A stretch of 64,000 nt of DNA from Lysinibacillus sphaericus OT4b.31 (GTDB lineage Bacteria; Bacillota; Bacilli; Bacillales_A; Planococcaceae). The notes under the pieces were generated by a model. The model saw nothing but the letters and a program-made list of their open reading frames with translations. It was not told the origin of the DNA and did no database searches. Both the position numbers and the translations under genes were made by a program. The stretch lies in NCBI RefSeq assembly GCF_000392615.1, contig NZ_KB933398.1:2494966-2558965 (forward strand), in the 5' to 3' direction. Below are positions 51,601 to 59,171 of this stretch, piece after piece (positions within the stretch are counted from its first letter, which is position 1; each line of letters begins with the position of its first letter).

Positions 51601-51837
51601 TATAAATTATCGGTACCATGTGTGAGTTGTTATGCAAGTGGTATCAATGATGAAGGGCGAAAGGAAATCGTCGAGGGCATAGACGTGCAAACATGGCTAA
51701 CTGGTAAAGTAAGTGACGTTGTTACGGAATGCTTAAATCTTGAGGCTGTTGCAGAGCTTCTAATTTTCAAACGTATCCGTGAATTGAATAAACAAGAAAT
51801 GATGGCAATTTACCAATTCCTTGAGCAAAATAATTAA
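48667..51837 (+). CDS. UvrA-like ABC ATPase with extra zinc-finger C-terminus
   Basis: ATG 48667 follows AGAAAGGATATCACT. The 1056-residue protein has two UvrA-type ATPase modules: Walker A GLSGSGKT (about 29-36), zinc site CPDC...CKKC (Cys131, 134, 144, 147), signature TLSGGELTRLYLA (about 218) and IIIDEIS; then GESGCGKS (about 351), a variant signature SLSTGEFQ (about 456) and FIFDEPSKGLS. Unlike UvrA, the first module lacks the long UvrB-binding insertion and the second lacks its zinc finger. After about residue 545 comes a further 500 residues with Cys pairs at 670/673, 797/800, 960/963 and 985/988. It is related to UvrA2-type proteins; a role in drug or DNA-adduct resistance is possible. 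Confidence 0.85.
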   Translation: MNINQLIANNINQLDAVLPVNKSLGIAGLSGSGKTTFCQTIGEESKKRLVSLLPKAEYQYLFPNIMETNFSAIKMEDIPLVLFLGKSSISSNPRSTIGTHTGVFKEIREQLAEQFNLSPEVFSFNNALGWCPDCKGRGTTKNVECKKCQGRRYNPEVEQYKIELLDKAQNISDINDLSIETIFSLAGVLNISEAKQHILKNIINMNIGYLTLNRIMGTLSGGELTRLYLAEFMATSENTVIIIDEISVGLDHQTLLKILQEIKQLGYKNQIWLIDHSDTVLNTAEEQLFFGPGSGKYGGKIVDESPRPKPIICEQNQAIPTQYYQFHDLYCRNIQMAEIHIPKNRIVTFTGESGCGKSTLVNECMAKDFVKRYPKDKLVMVGQDRNQSITSRSTVATFLDIKKKLTKYSNDIDDIFQRSIEDIIDELPNEDIAHKRLSLLIKLGLGYLTLERKTQSLSTGEFQCVHLVSELFANSRNPHTLFIFDEPSKGLSQNILNQFIDSVRVILQDESVSMIMIEHNAYMLENSDFIVDFGKRQPAPIAHLAVVSHADYYRQPNSANRVAPLQISSTIHQQNGINYLKEHHIAYFKNAENVYKGGILKSLSSMARLIYGEFESETIAPVIAIDLERHLYSQYSFLYEIGGLINHIVAAHPTNKDTNSFDFYYQDNHCPSCSGRGVIEKFDFDVVVQDKTVPFWDGLLHPDVMEVLKYYQYPKLQFLFDEIKNELGQDISKSYHDMTEAEKHTFLYGYWEKSFYDKAGKASRTWEGFNLIIGRYIFVSKSIIKEHIKASKEMITCPICQGTVLNHHKKLTFGDTDIRDIIQQPINQVMKTVGKLHILEKLKSIVGGDMTLTEDVSLLPRETQVALKMFELEQGSFAHYEMVLQNVLPFWGSISDNIETISMNNRITICDFDNITETRETIIDKYFTNGKYKKLTYVYEALGYKKIVTLINKVKASHPCPFCKGKKVISEDGLHDGVYKLSVPCVSCYASGINDEGRKEIVEGIDVQTWLTGKVSDVVTECLNLEAVAELLIFKRIRELNKQEMMAIYQFLEQNN

Positions 51838-51897
51838 ATTAGAATGATTCACACAAGCGATAATTAAATACTGAGCTAGCTGTCAATCAGTGAAGAA

Positions 51898-51937
51898 AAC
51901 TCATGTGCAATGATAAATTGCATATGAGTTTTTATGC
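51898..51937 (+). terminator. Terminator after the UvrA-like gene
   Basis: AACTCATGTGCAAT pairs with ATTGCATATGAGTT (one G-U), followed by TTTAT. Confidence 0.85.
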
Positions 51938-52021
51938 TTTTCAGAAGAGGAACAATTGGATGACTAAAGGACAGCGTAGGTTGTTTTTCTGAAATAATAA
52001 AGATTAGTTAGAGAGACCTTG

Positions 52022-52211
52022 TGAATTACAAAATGGCCAAAGACAGACTGAATAAACGTCATCTTAATTAAGACAACGGGATCGATACTAGGACGACCAT
52101 CTGGTGAATAGAGCGTTTCAACCATTGGATAAATTAAATGAATGAAAAATCAATCGCAGCTTCTAATTTGCGTACTAAGTGTTGTTGTGGAACCACTTGA
52201 GCAATCGTCAT
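52022..52211 (-). pseudogene. N-terminal fragment of an IS1182-family transposase
   Basis: On the - strand from ATG 52211: MTIAQVVPQQHLVRKLEAAI DFSFI, then after a stop and frame change ETLYSPDGRPSIDPVVLIKM and TFIQSVFG. This is the start of IS1182-type transposases (VP..HLVRK, YS..GRP.IDPV...K). Only the first 60 or so codons remain. No inverted repeat was found. Confidence 0.7.
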
Positions 52212-52361
52212 CGTTTCAAGTGGATGTTGCTTGTAGCTGAGCGTTTAGCTAAATTCTGCACGAAACGTAAACAAGGAGAAGGCTAGCTAGTTCATCCGCG
52301 GAAAGCGAGTGGCTTTTTCCGAACCTGATTATTGTTACTTTCTATAGTCTGAGATGGCATA

Positions 52362-52466
52362 AATGTCATTGATGTTAAAGCTGTTATTGCTGTGACAGGT
52401 ACTTGAAGGAATCCAAATCCAGCAAATTCTACAAGTGGCTGGTTACAAACTGGAAAAGTATTTATT
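52362..52466 (+). pseudogene. Decayed fragment of the ars flavoprotein gene
   Basis: This 105-bp stretch aligns with 46289-46393 inside the flavoprotein gene: both carry AATGTCATTGA, AAAGCTGTTATTG, GACAGGTAC and GAATCCAAATCCAGCAAATT. Translation gives VIDVKAVIAVTGT, a stop in place of Trp, then RNPNPANSTSGWLQ. It is a leftover of a second copy, now about 6 kb from the intact gene and next to the Fur-boxed gene. Confidence 0.8.
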
Positions 52467-52493
52467 GCATTCTTAGAAAATACATTATAAGAT

Positions 52494-52512
52494 GATAATG
52501 ATAATCATTTTC
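52494..52512. promoter_or_regulatory. Fur box
   Basis: GATAATGATAATCATTTTC matches the classical 19-bp Fur consensus (GATAATGATAATCATTATC) at 18 of 19 positions. It lies 24 bases before the monooxygenase start, where a bound repressor would block transcription. Confidence 0.85.
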
Positions 52513-52535
52513 AATTAAAAAGGAGAGAGAGTTAA

Positions 52536-53810
52536 TTGACAACCAAAAGACATCTTATAATTGGCATGCATTTAGCAGTTAATGGTGAACAAGGCCAGAA
52601 AGGGACGTTTATTGATGAGCATATTGCATTTGCCCAACGTGCAGAGGCAGCAAAATTAGATTTTGTATTTAAGGCAGATTATTTAATAGCCCATCCGGAG
52701 TTAATGGCTAAAACGAAAGGAACAGCAGGGCTAGATCCTAGTTTTTTATTTGCGACAGTAGCAAGAGAAACTAAACAAATAGGTTTAGTCACAACGGTTT
52801 CAACATCATTTATTCCACCTTATATTATAGCAAGGCAATTACAATCCTTGAATTGGATTAGTGAGGGACGTTTAGGTTGGAACCTCGTAACATCCATTGA
52901 TGGGGCGTATAATTTCAGCAACGAGCCAATGCCCTCATCAGAAGAGCGTTATGCAAAGGCAGCTGAATGTAAGGAAGTTGTACAGCAGCTTTGGCATAGT
53001 AACCCTTATGAAATATTAGAGGCAGACGGTAATTTAGAGATAATTAATGAGCTTGTCAAGCCAATTAACCACGAGGGAGAGTATTTTCATGTAAAAGGCC
53101 CATTAAATATTCCGATGCATCCAGCAGGTGATATTCCGCTATTTCAAGCAGGAGCATCGGAAACAGGGCGTCAATTTGCAGCGACAGTATCGAACGCGAT
53201 TTTTGCTGCCACGCCAGCGATGGAAGTAGGTATTGAATTACGTAATGATTTGCGTAAACGTGCTATTACAGCAGGTCGTTCGGCAGATGACATTCGTTTA
53301 TTACCTGGATTGTATTTCTTTATTGGTGATACATATGAAGAAGCATTAGAAATGCATCGTAAAGCACATGAGCATCTTACAACGGAACGCCGCTACACCG
53401 CCTTAGAATCCGTAATAGGCATGGACATTCGTCATTTATCTCTTGTGGATCATGTAACAGCAGTAATGTTGCCACCAGAGGATCAAAAAGTTCGTAGCAA
53501 AACGCATGCACAACTTGTGCGCCGTTATATCATTGAAAATGAACCGACTGTTGAAGAATTGTTAGCACGCCCAGAAGTAATTGGCTCTGCACATCTAGTA
53601 GCAATTGGTACACCACAAGATATTGTGAATCAGATTGTCACTTTTTATGAAGAGGGAGCATTGGATGGCTTTATTGCTGTGCCAGGTGGTCCTCCAAAAT
53701 CTTTAGATTTATTCTTTAGCGATGTTATACCGATGCTAGTCGAACGTGGCTTATTCCGAGCTGAATACAAAGGAAACACTTTGCGCTCACACTTAGGATT
53801 AGATGCATAA
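52536..53810 (+). CDS. Fur-regulated flavin-dependent monooxygenase, NtaA/SnaA/DszA family
   Basis: TTG 52536 follows AAGGAGAGAGAG. The 424-residue protein is a bacterial luciferase-like, FMNH2-dependent monooxygenase: HIAFAQRAEAAKLDFVFKAD, TVSTSFIPPYIIARQLQSLN, GRLGWNLVTSIDGAYNFSNE, and PLFQAGASETGRQFAATVSN, which are family landmarks. NtaA and relatives oxidise nitrilotriacetate and other N- or S-containing compounds. The near-perfect Fur box suggests it is made when iron is scarce, so a chelator or siderophore-related substrate, or sulfur/xenobiotic scavenging linked to iron, is plausible. No reductase partner is adjacent. Confidence 0.92.
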   Translation: MTTKRHLIIGMHLAVNGEQGQKGTFIDEHIAFAQRAEAAKLDFVFKADYLIAHPELMAKTKGTAGLDPSFLFATVARETKQIGLVTTVSTSFIPPYIIARQLQSLNWISEGRLGWNLVTSIDGAYNFSNEPMPSSEERYAKAAECKEVVQQLWHSNPYEILEADGNLEIINELVKPINHEGEYFHVKGPLNIPMHPAGDIPLFQAGASETGRQFAATVSNAIFAATPAMEVGIELRNDLRKRAITAGRSADDIRLLPGLYFFIGDTYEEALEMHRKAHEHLTTERRYTALESVIGMDIRHLSLVDHVTAVMLPPEDQKVRSKTHAQLVRRYIIENEPTVEELLARPEVIGSAHLVAIGTPQDIVNQIVTFYEEGALDGFIAVPGGPPKSLDLFFSDVIPMLVERGLFRAEYKGNTLRSHLGLDA

Positions 53811-53848
53811 TTACTTATTTAATTGAAACAAATTGATAGAATTGAACG

Positions 53849-53893
53849 AAAAGGGCAAATGGTGTTGAGCAAAACACACTTTTGCCCTTTTGT
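53849..53893 (+). terminator. Intrinsic terminator
   Basis: AAAAGGGCAAA pairs with TTTGCCCTTTT, with an inner GTGTT/AACAC stem, followed by GTTGTT. Confidence 0.85.
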
Positions 53894-54243
53894 TGTTGGT
53901 AATCGCATGTAAACAGGTTGAACAGCTATAATTCGTTAAATGGTTAAGAAGAGCTGTAAATCATATGCAAAACTCCAGACCGTATCAACCGAGTAATTTT
54001 TTATGATTTCAATATACAAAAAAAATTCTTCAATGGCCGCATGTAGATGCAAGTATATACAATGTAGACGGTAGTAGAGGTTTTGTTTAACGAACGAGAG
54101 CTTTCATAAAAGAACAATAACAACTTACAAACAGCTAACTGGACTTTGGTATTAATTCATAAAATTCGGACAAACTAAATAATAGTTTCAAAGTAATAGT
54201 GTATACTTATTGTATGCAATTAATTTTTTATCGGAGGAATAAT
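53894..54243. other. Intergenic region, no gene recognised
   Basis: AT-rich, stops in all frames; contains the promoter region of the VOC gene, not clearly resolved. Confidence 0.5.
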
Positions 54244-54615
54244 ATGAAACTAGGAGCATTCTCTGTAAGTTTAAGTGTAAAGGACATTAATATATCAAAA
54301 TCATTTTACGAAAATCTAGGATTTAAAGTATTGATGGGTGACATTACCCAAAAATGGCTCATTATGAAAAATGATAGTTGCGTAATTGGTCTATTCCAAG
54401 GAATGTTTGAAAAGAACATTTTGACGTTTTATCCAGGATGGAATGACAATGCCGAAAATCTTGATTCGTTTACGGACATTCGAGACATCCAAAATCAACT
54501 TAAAGAAAAGGGAATTAAAATACTGTCTGAAGCAGATGAAACAAGCGATGGGCCTGCGAATTTTACAATTGAAGATCCTGATGGTAATACCATTCTTTTG
54601 GACCAACACAGATGA
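54244..54615 (+). CDS. VOC superfamily (glyoxalase-like) protein
   Basis: ATG 54244 has TCGGAGG 8 bases ahead; a longer frame from 54199 lacks a site. The 123-residue product shows the paired beta-alpha-beta-beta-beta units: FSVSLSVKDINISKSFYENL GFKVL, and a C-terminal PANFTIEDPDGNTILLDQHR with the metal-site Glu region changed to Leu-Asp. VOC proteins include dioxygenases and drug-binding resistance proteins. Function not assignable. Confidence 0.85.
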   Translation: MKLGAFSVSLSVKDINISKSFYENLGFKVLMGDITQKWLIMKNDSCVIGLFQGMFEKNILTFYPGWNDNAENLDSFTDIRDIQNQLKEKGIKILSEADETSDGPANFTIEDPDGNTILLDQHR

Positions 54616-54624
54616 AATGAAGGG

Positions 54625-54654
54625 AGCGATTCTTTATAAGAATTGCTTTTTTTG
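54625..54654 (+). terminator. Intrinsic terminator
   Basis: AGCGATTCTT pairs with AAGAATTGCT, followed by TTTTTTG. Confidence 0.9.
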
Positions 54655-54661
54655 TATAACT

Positions 54662-54853
54662 GAAACCCTCTGCTGTGTAGGGGGTTCCGGAAAGCTTTAG
54701 CAATGGACAAAAAAAACCTTTCGTACAATAAAGTCTGGTCAACCGATTTCGTACGAAAGGAGTATCCAAATGGATAATAAAAGTTTAATACATACAAAAT
54801 GGAATTGTCAGTTGTGTCAATACAAAATCAAAAATATGCTCTATCAGTTTTAA
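54662..54853 (+). mobile_element. Left end of an IS200/IS605-type element, truncated
   Basis: A subterminal hairpin (AAACCC.../...GGGGTTCC, 54662-54689) is followed by the hairpin CCTTTCGTAC/GTACGAAAGG (54717-54760), which covers the ribosome binding site AAAGGAG, as in IS200 tnpA leaders. ATG 54770 opens MDNKSLIHTKWNC, the start of TnpA of this family; after Cys13 unrelated codons follow and the frame stops at 54853. The element is cut at that point. Confidence 0.7.
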
Positions 54854-54975
54854 CAGATATTAATCACCCAACTGACAATACTGTAGCAAAAATATCAAAT
54901 ATCCATGGATTATTAATCAGCATCTCAGAATCTAAGAATCGTGCTCATTCTATAAAGGGTAATTTTGACCAATAG
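54799..54975 (+). pseudogene. C-terminal fragment of an unknown, possibly serine-hydrolase, gene
   Basis: In another frame the DNA after the IS200 break reads ELSVVSIQNQKYALSVLTDI, NHPTDNTVAKISN and ends at TAG 54973. The SVV..QNQKYALSVLT pattern recalls the last strand-and-helix part of beta-lactamase-like serine hydrolases. There is no own ribosome binding site. Confidence 0.4.
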
Positions 54976-55160
54976 CTATGTCTACAATTTTCAATCATTA
55001 TGGTAAATAATACTTGAATGAATAATGAAAACAAATAATTAATAATATTAAACAACGAATTAATATTATTGATTTTTTTAATAAAAAAATTTAATTTTAT
55101 TATTTATATTTTTGATTTCTTGTTATATAATCAAATCAACTAAAAGAAAGGAATTTCATA

Positions 55161-55529
55161 ATGGCTTATAAAGTAATCACAAATTGTCCTGTCTGCAGTA
55201 AAACATTAAAAATTACAAAGTTGCAGTGCTCTCATTGTCACACTACGATTGAAAATGAGTTTGAATTATCTAAGCTGGCATCCTTATCGACGGATCAGCT
55301 TCATTTTGTGGAAGTATTTTTAACATGCAGAGGGAATATCAAAGATGTTGAAAAGGAACTGGGTATTTCGTATCCAACGGTTCGAGGCAAGCTAACAGAC
55401 ATCATTTCATCCCTTGGCTATGTACAAAAGAAGAAGAAAAATGAAGTAGACGAGAAAAATGTTGTTACCATGTTGGAAAATGGCGAAATCACACCAGAAG
55501 AAGCCATTAAGCTCTTAAAAGAGGAATAA
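55161..55529 (+). CDS. DUF2089 family zinc-ribbon/HTH protein
   Basis: The 122-residue protein follows AAGAAAGGAATTTCATA. It has a zinc ribbon at the N-terminus (CPVC, CSHC; Cys9, 12, 23, 26), then an HTH typical of DUF2089 (LSTDQLHFVEVFLTCRGNIK DVEKELGISYPTVRGKL), and a C-terminal acidic helix (VVTMLENGEITPEEAIKLLK) similar to the N-terminus of the next protein. First gene of a three-gene operon; it probably regulates it. Confidence 0.92.
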   Translation: MAYKVITNCPVCSKTLKITKLQCSHCHTTIENEFELSKLASLSTDQLHFVEVFLTCRGNIKDVEKELGISYPTVRGKLTDIISSLGYVQKKKKNEVDEKNVVTMLENGEITPEEAIKLLKEE

Positions 55530-55542
55530 GGAGGAATTTATC

Positions 55543-55932
55543 ATGAAAGAGGAAATTACAAGAGTGTTAACAATGGTTCAAGAAGGGAAGATTGATGCAG
55601 ATAAGGGATCAGAACTGATTCAAATATTACAAGGAAAAGAAGAAACAGGTAATAAACTGTTGGAAAAACCGACGAAATATTTAGATAAAACATTAAAAAT
55701 TCGTGTAGTATCAACCGAAAATGATAACGTCACGGTCAATTTGCCTATAAAACTTGTCAAGGTCGTATTAATGGCTGGACACAGCATCGCAGCGAGTATT
55801 CCTCAAGCGGAAAAATACGTGAAAGATATCGACATCAGCCTTATTATTGAAGCAATCGAAAACGAACTAGATGGCCAAATCGTTGATATTAAATCGGCAA
55901 ACGGAGACACCGTTTCGGTCATCATTGATTAG
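55543..55932 (+). CDS. LiaX/YvlB-like N-terminal-domain protein
   Basis: The 129-residue product follows AAGGAGGAATTTATC, 13 bases after the DUF2089 stop. The first 40 residues are the short helical domain seen at the start of YvlB/LiaX (EEITRVLTMVQEGKIDADKG SELIQIL). The rest is a beta-alpha unit (LKIRVVSTENDNVTVNLPIK and ISLIIEAIENELDGQIVDIK). YvlB/LiaX proteins take part in cell-envelope stress sensing. The long beta-solenoid of LiaX is missing here. Confidence 0.75.
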   Translation: MKEEITRVLTMVQEGKIDADKGSELIQILQGKEETGNKLLEKPTKYLDKTLKIRVVSTENDNVTVNLPIKLVKVVLMAGHSIAASIPQAEKYVKDIDISLIIEAIENELDGQIVDIKSANGDTVSVIID

Positions 55933-55942
55933 TGATTTGCTT

Positions 55943-56224
55943 ATGATGCATGTAAAAGTGAAAACAAAAGACGTTCGGTTTACCATCCCAGTTCCATATG
56001 TTATTTTAAATATTGCTATTTCCATTTTATCGTCAAAATTTTTACAGCAAAATGTAAACAAATGGACAAAAGAGCACTTTGAAAGAAAAAAAATCGACTT
56101 TACCTTTCCACTAATAGACAAAGAATCGCTAAAGCCTATTGTCAAGGAACTAAAAAATTATAAGGGAATCGTGCTAGTAGATGTCAAAGCTAAGGACGGT
56201 ACTGAGGTTAAGGTTAGACTATAA
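55943..56224 (+). CDS. Small protein paired with the LiaX-like gene
   Basis: ATG 55943 starts 11 bases after the previous stop, though the ribosome binding site is weak (GTGATTTG); coupling is likely. The 93-residue product, MMHVKVKTKDVRFTIPVPYV and on to KPIVKELKNYKGIVLVDVKA, has the same IPVPY/LPIK and ending (VDVKAKDGTEVKV versus VDIKSANGDTVSV) as the previous gene, so it appears to be a diverged half-paralogue of it. A terminator follows at 56341-56370. Confidence 0.75.
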   Translation: MMHVKVKTKDVRFTIPVPYVILNIAISILSSKFLQQNVNKWTKEHFERKKIDFTFPLIDKESLKPIVKELKNYKGIVLVDVKAKDGTEVKVRL

Positions 56225-56340
56225 TTTATTATAGAATACACCAACCACAGACTGGAGTTTTAAAAAAAACCTAATTTCTAGCTTACTATACCGAGAAAAT
56301 TGTAAAAAAGACAAAAAAGGTATTTAAGCTCAAACAAACA

Positions 56341-56376
56341 TAACCCCGTTCTAAATTTAGGACGGGGTTAATGCTT
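56341..56376 (+). terminator. Terminator of the DUF2089 operon
   Basis: AACCCCGTTCTAAA pairs with TTTAGGACGGGGTT (one G-U), with an outer CAAACA/TGCTTG extension. Confidence 0.75.
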
Positions 56377-56611
56377 GTTTGATTTTTGATTGTAAGAATA
56401 TTAGCCACTTGTACGTGGACAAGAACTTCCGGACTTTGTATAATAAACACAAGAATTTCCATACTTTCATATTGGTTTATAATCGATAGAAAAAAACTCG
56501 CATCCGTCTCTAAAATATTTGCAATTTTGTTAATAGAGCAAGAGGGTAAACTGAGTTTAGACGATTCAATGTATACTATAAATTATCCAAACAGAACAAG
56601 GAGGGAAAGTA
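56377..56611. other. Upstream region of the oxidase pseudogene
   Basis: A frame at 56386-56619 has no ribosome binding site and runs into the next gene, so it is not called. A promoter is expected here. Confidence 0.4.
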
Positions 56612-57674
56612 ATGACTAGAAAGCAAAAAGTTATAATTGTTGGTGCAGGGATTGTTGGTGCATCTATTGCTTATAATCTATCAAAGGAAAATCAGGATGT
56701 CACTTTAGTTGAGAGCCATTCAAAAGCAGGATGTGGTGTAACATCAACTTCCTTTGCTTGCTTGGATTAATCCTTCAGGGCGTGTTCCAGATAACTTTCA
56801 ACATTTGTATGACGGGTCATTAGCAGAATATCATGTATTGGAAAAAGAGATCCCAGAATTAAAGGTAGATTGGAACGGCTCCCTTTCATGGGGAATTCCT
56901 GTAAACAGCCATAAATCTTATATAGAAAAAATAACTCGCCAGCAAGTATCAGACTTAGAACCTCATTTAAAAGAATATCCAAAGGAAGCTCTATATGCTT
57001 TTAAAGAAGGTGCGGTTGACCCTAATATTCTAACGAATCTTTTAGTAAAGAAAGCGCAAGAAAATGGGGTAAATATATTGTTCGACACAAAAGTAACACA
57101 AATTAAAAAGGAGGACGCTAAAGTTGTTGGCATACATACTTCAAAAGGCTTTATAGAATCAGATGTCATTGTATTGGCAACTGGTACAGCTATACCTGAG
57201 CTTTGTAAGCCTCTTAGTATCGATGTTCCTGTTGAGTCATCACCTTCTATTATTATTCGTATGAAATCTCCAAAAAAGCTTATTCACACATTAATTTCTA
57301 ATTCAAGGTTTGAGGCAAGACAACTATCTGATACTACTATAATTGCTGCTGAAGATTATTTGGATGACCATGGAGAAAACGGACCAGAAGAGGTTGGAAG
57401 AAGAGCTTTTGATACCCTTCGAAATGATTTTATAAAAGGAGAATATCTCGAGCTAGATAGTATTCAAGTAGGTAAACGACCAATGCCTAAGGACGGCTAT
57501 CCTATTGTTGGTTTTCATGATCAAATAAAAGGACTTTATTTAGCAGTAATGCATTCCGCAATCACGTTATCTCCTATTATTAGTCGATTGGTTGCGAAGG
57601 AGATCGTAGATAATGTGCAGTTAGAAGAACTAGAAGCTTGTAGACTATCTCGATTTTACCCAGTAAATGAATAA
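56612..57674 (+). pseudogene. FAD-dependent amino-acid/glycine oxidase (DAO family), frameshifted
   Basis: ATG 56612 follows AAGGAGGGAAAGTA. The first frame gives MTRKQKVIIVGAGIVGASIA (FAD Rossmann motif) to TSTSFACLD and stops at 56768. The +1 frame continues AWINPSGRVPDNF through to KRPMPKDGYPIVGFHDQIKG and ends at 57674. The join is explained exactly by a 4-base duplication, TTTGCTTGCTTGG instead of TTTGCTTGG (56753-56765), removal of which restores TSFAWINPSG. Apart from this the gene is intact, so the lesion is recent. Family members oxidise amines of glycine or D-amino acids. Confidence 0.9.
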
Positions 57675-58162
57675 TGCCTGATTTTACTTAAGTGGCTTTA
57701 TAATCATCTGGACATTCTTGTCCCTATTAAAAATACATTTAAATGTGATCTGCCTAATTTTAATAAAACATTGGCGCAGAATCCCTTTTTTATTGGGAAT
57801 TATACGGCATAACCCTTAAAATTTAATTATTTTGAAATATTAATTATTTAAGATGCCAACAGAAGTTAAACAACTTTAAAGAGCCTTACTACAAATAAAA
57901 TGTAGCAAGGCTCTTACAATTTTTTGAAACTAATCCATCTACTCTAAATCATTAGCCAAAAAGGGGAAATTAAACGGAGAAAAAGTATTTTTATATTCAT
58001 AATAATCAAATAAATATTACGGGAATCACCATTTGTGTTAATTGTACAAGTGGTGATTCTTATAAATTTTCAGTCAAGGAGTGAAGTAAATGAAGGTAGT
58101 AAAAATTACCGACAGAGAAGCTTTCCCTATATAAACTTAGTGAATAAAACTAAGTTACCCAT
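57675..58162. other. Intergenic region with two hairpins and a 14-codon frame
   Basis: A perfect terminator stem lies at 57879-57922. Another stem, GAATCACCATTTGT with ACAAGTGGTGATTC (58024-58060), precedes ATG 58090, which with AAGGAGTGAAGTAA opens MKVVKITDREAFPI and stops at 58132. That short frame looks like the cut start of a larger gene or a leader peptide. No complete gene was seen. Confidence 0.5.
57879..57922 (+). terminator. Intrinsic terminator
   Basis: AAGAGCCTT-A-CTACA pairs with TGTAG-C-AAGGCTCTT, followed by ACAATTTTTTG. Confidence 0.9.
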
Positions 58163-59068
58163 TTAACCCATTTCATCATAGCTTTCATTTACCAATATAA
58201 CATTCGAAGCTGTTTTCAGAAATGCCTTTAATGCACGCGTTTTATAGCTATTTTTTTTAACTACAATACCTATTTTCCAAGGTATATATTGACTACTAAT
58301 TCTTTTAATACAAAGATCCTGTGAGTGTACTTTAACTAGGGGACTTGGAAGAATGGTAACACCTAAATCATTACGAACCAACGCCATTAACAAATCCCAT
58401 TGAGTCGTTTTATATACAGTATTAGGCACAAAATTTTCTTTGCAACAACTTTCTAAAATTACTTGACTAAGGGCAAAGGACGAATCAAAAGATATCCAAT
58501 CATCGTTTTGTAGTTGTGAAAGTGTAATAGACTGTTCATTTTGTAAAATGTGATTCTCGGGTAAACAAGCAACAAACGGTGCTTCAAATAATAATTGTTC
58601 TTCTAGTTCTTTGCTTTTAGTTGGAATTACAACAAAAGCTACATCTATTTCTCCTTTTTCAACTAGTTTTTCAATAGTCAAACCACCATCTTCAACAATT
58701 TCAATAGTAACCTCGGAGAAAGCCTGAGAGAAAGCTTTAGCAACTTGTGGAAAGAAAAAGGTACCAATAATTTGTGGAAGTCCTACTCTTAAATGTCCTT
58801 GAATGTTTTTTGTTGTATCTTCTAGTTCTATAGATAACTCTTTCATTTGTTGTAACATTATGATGGCTTTTTCATAGACAAGTTCCCCTTCATCAGTTAA
58901 ACGAAAAATTCGGTTTGAACGATCAAATAATTTTACACCAAGATTTTTCTCCAACCTTTGAATGGTCTTAGTTAGAGAGGGTTGTGCAATAAATAATTTT
59001 TCACTTGCTTTTGAGAAACTTTTGCAATCTGCAATGGTCTTAAATACCTCAAGTTCACGTATATTCAT
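58163..59068 (-). CDS. LysR-family transcriptional regulator
   Basis: The 301-residue protein begins MNIRELEVFKTIADCKSFSK with the LysR HTH (ASEKLFIAQPSLTKTIQRLE KNLGVKLFDR), and residues 90-295 form the effector domain (VGLPQIIGTFFFPQVAKAF and on). It is divergent from the nitrilase gene with a 103-bp spacer, the standard arrangement for a LysR activator and its target. Effector unknown; a nitrile or its acid is a natural guess. Confidence 0.95.
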   Translation of the reverse strand: MNIRELEVFKTIADCKSFSKASEKLFIAQPSLTKTIQRLEKNLGVKLFDRSNRIFRLTDEGELVYEKAIIMLQQMKELSIELEDTTKNIQGHLRVGLPQIIGTFFFPQVAKAFSQAFSEVTIEIVEDGGLTIEKLVEKGEIDVAFVVIPTKSKELEEQLLFEAPFVACLPENHILQNEQSITLSQLQNDDWISFDSSFALSQVILESCCKENFVPNTVYKTTQWDLLMALVRNDLGVTILPSPLVKVHSQDLCIKRISSQYIPWKIGIVVKKNSYKTRALKAFLKTASNVILVNESYDEMG

Positions 59069-59101
59069 TTTTTTCCCTCATTATTCTATTTAGTTATACT
59101 T

Positions 59102-59129
59102 ATTATGATTAATATATATTGTTCATTAT
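59102..59129. promoter_or_regulatory. Candidate LysR binding site
   Basis: ATTATGA-N14-TCATTAT is an imperfect inverted repeat in the divergent spacer. LysR proteins bind such T-N11-A containing dyads. AT-rich sequence makes chance matches easy. Confidence 0.4.
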
Positions 59130-59171
59130 AATTGATTTCTTTTAAAATGTTTAAAAATAGGAGGATGTTAC

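Noticed and set aside
58021..58134. Riboswitch or T-box in front of the 14-codon frame
   Set aside because: Only one simple hairpin is present; no T-box sequence or known aptamer core was recognised.
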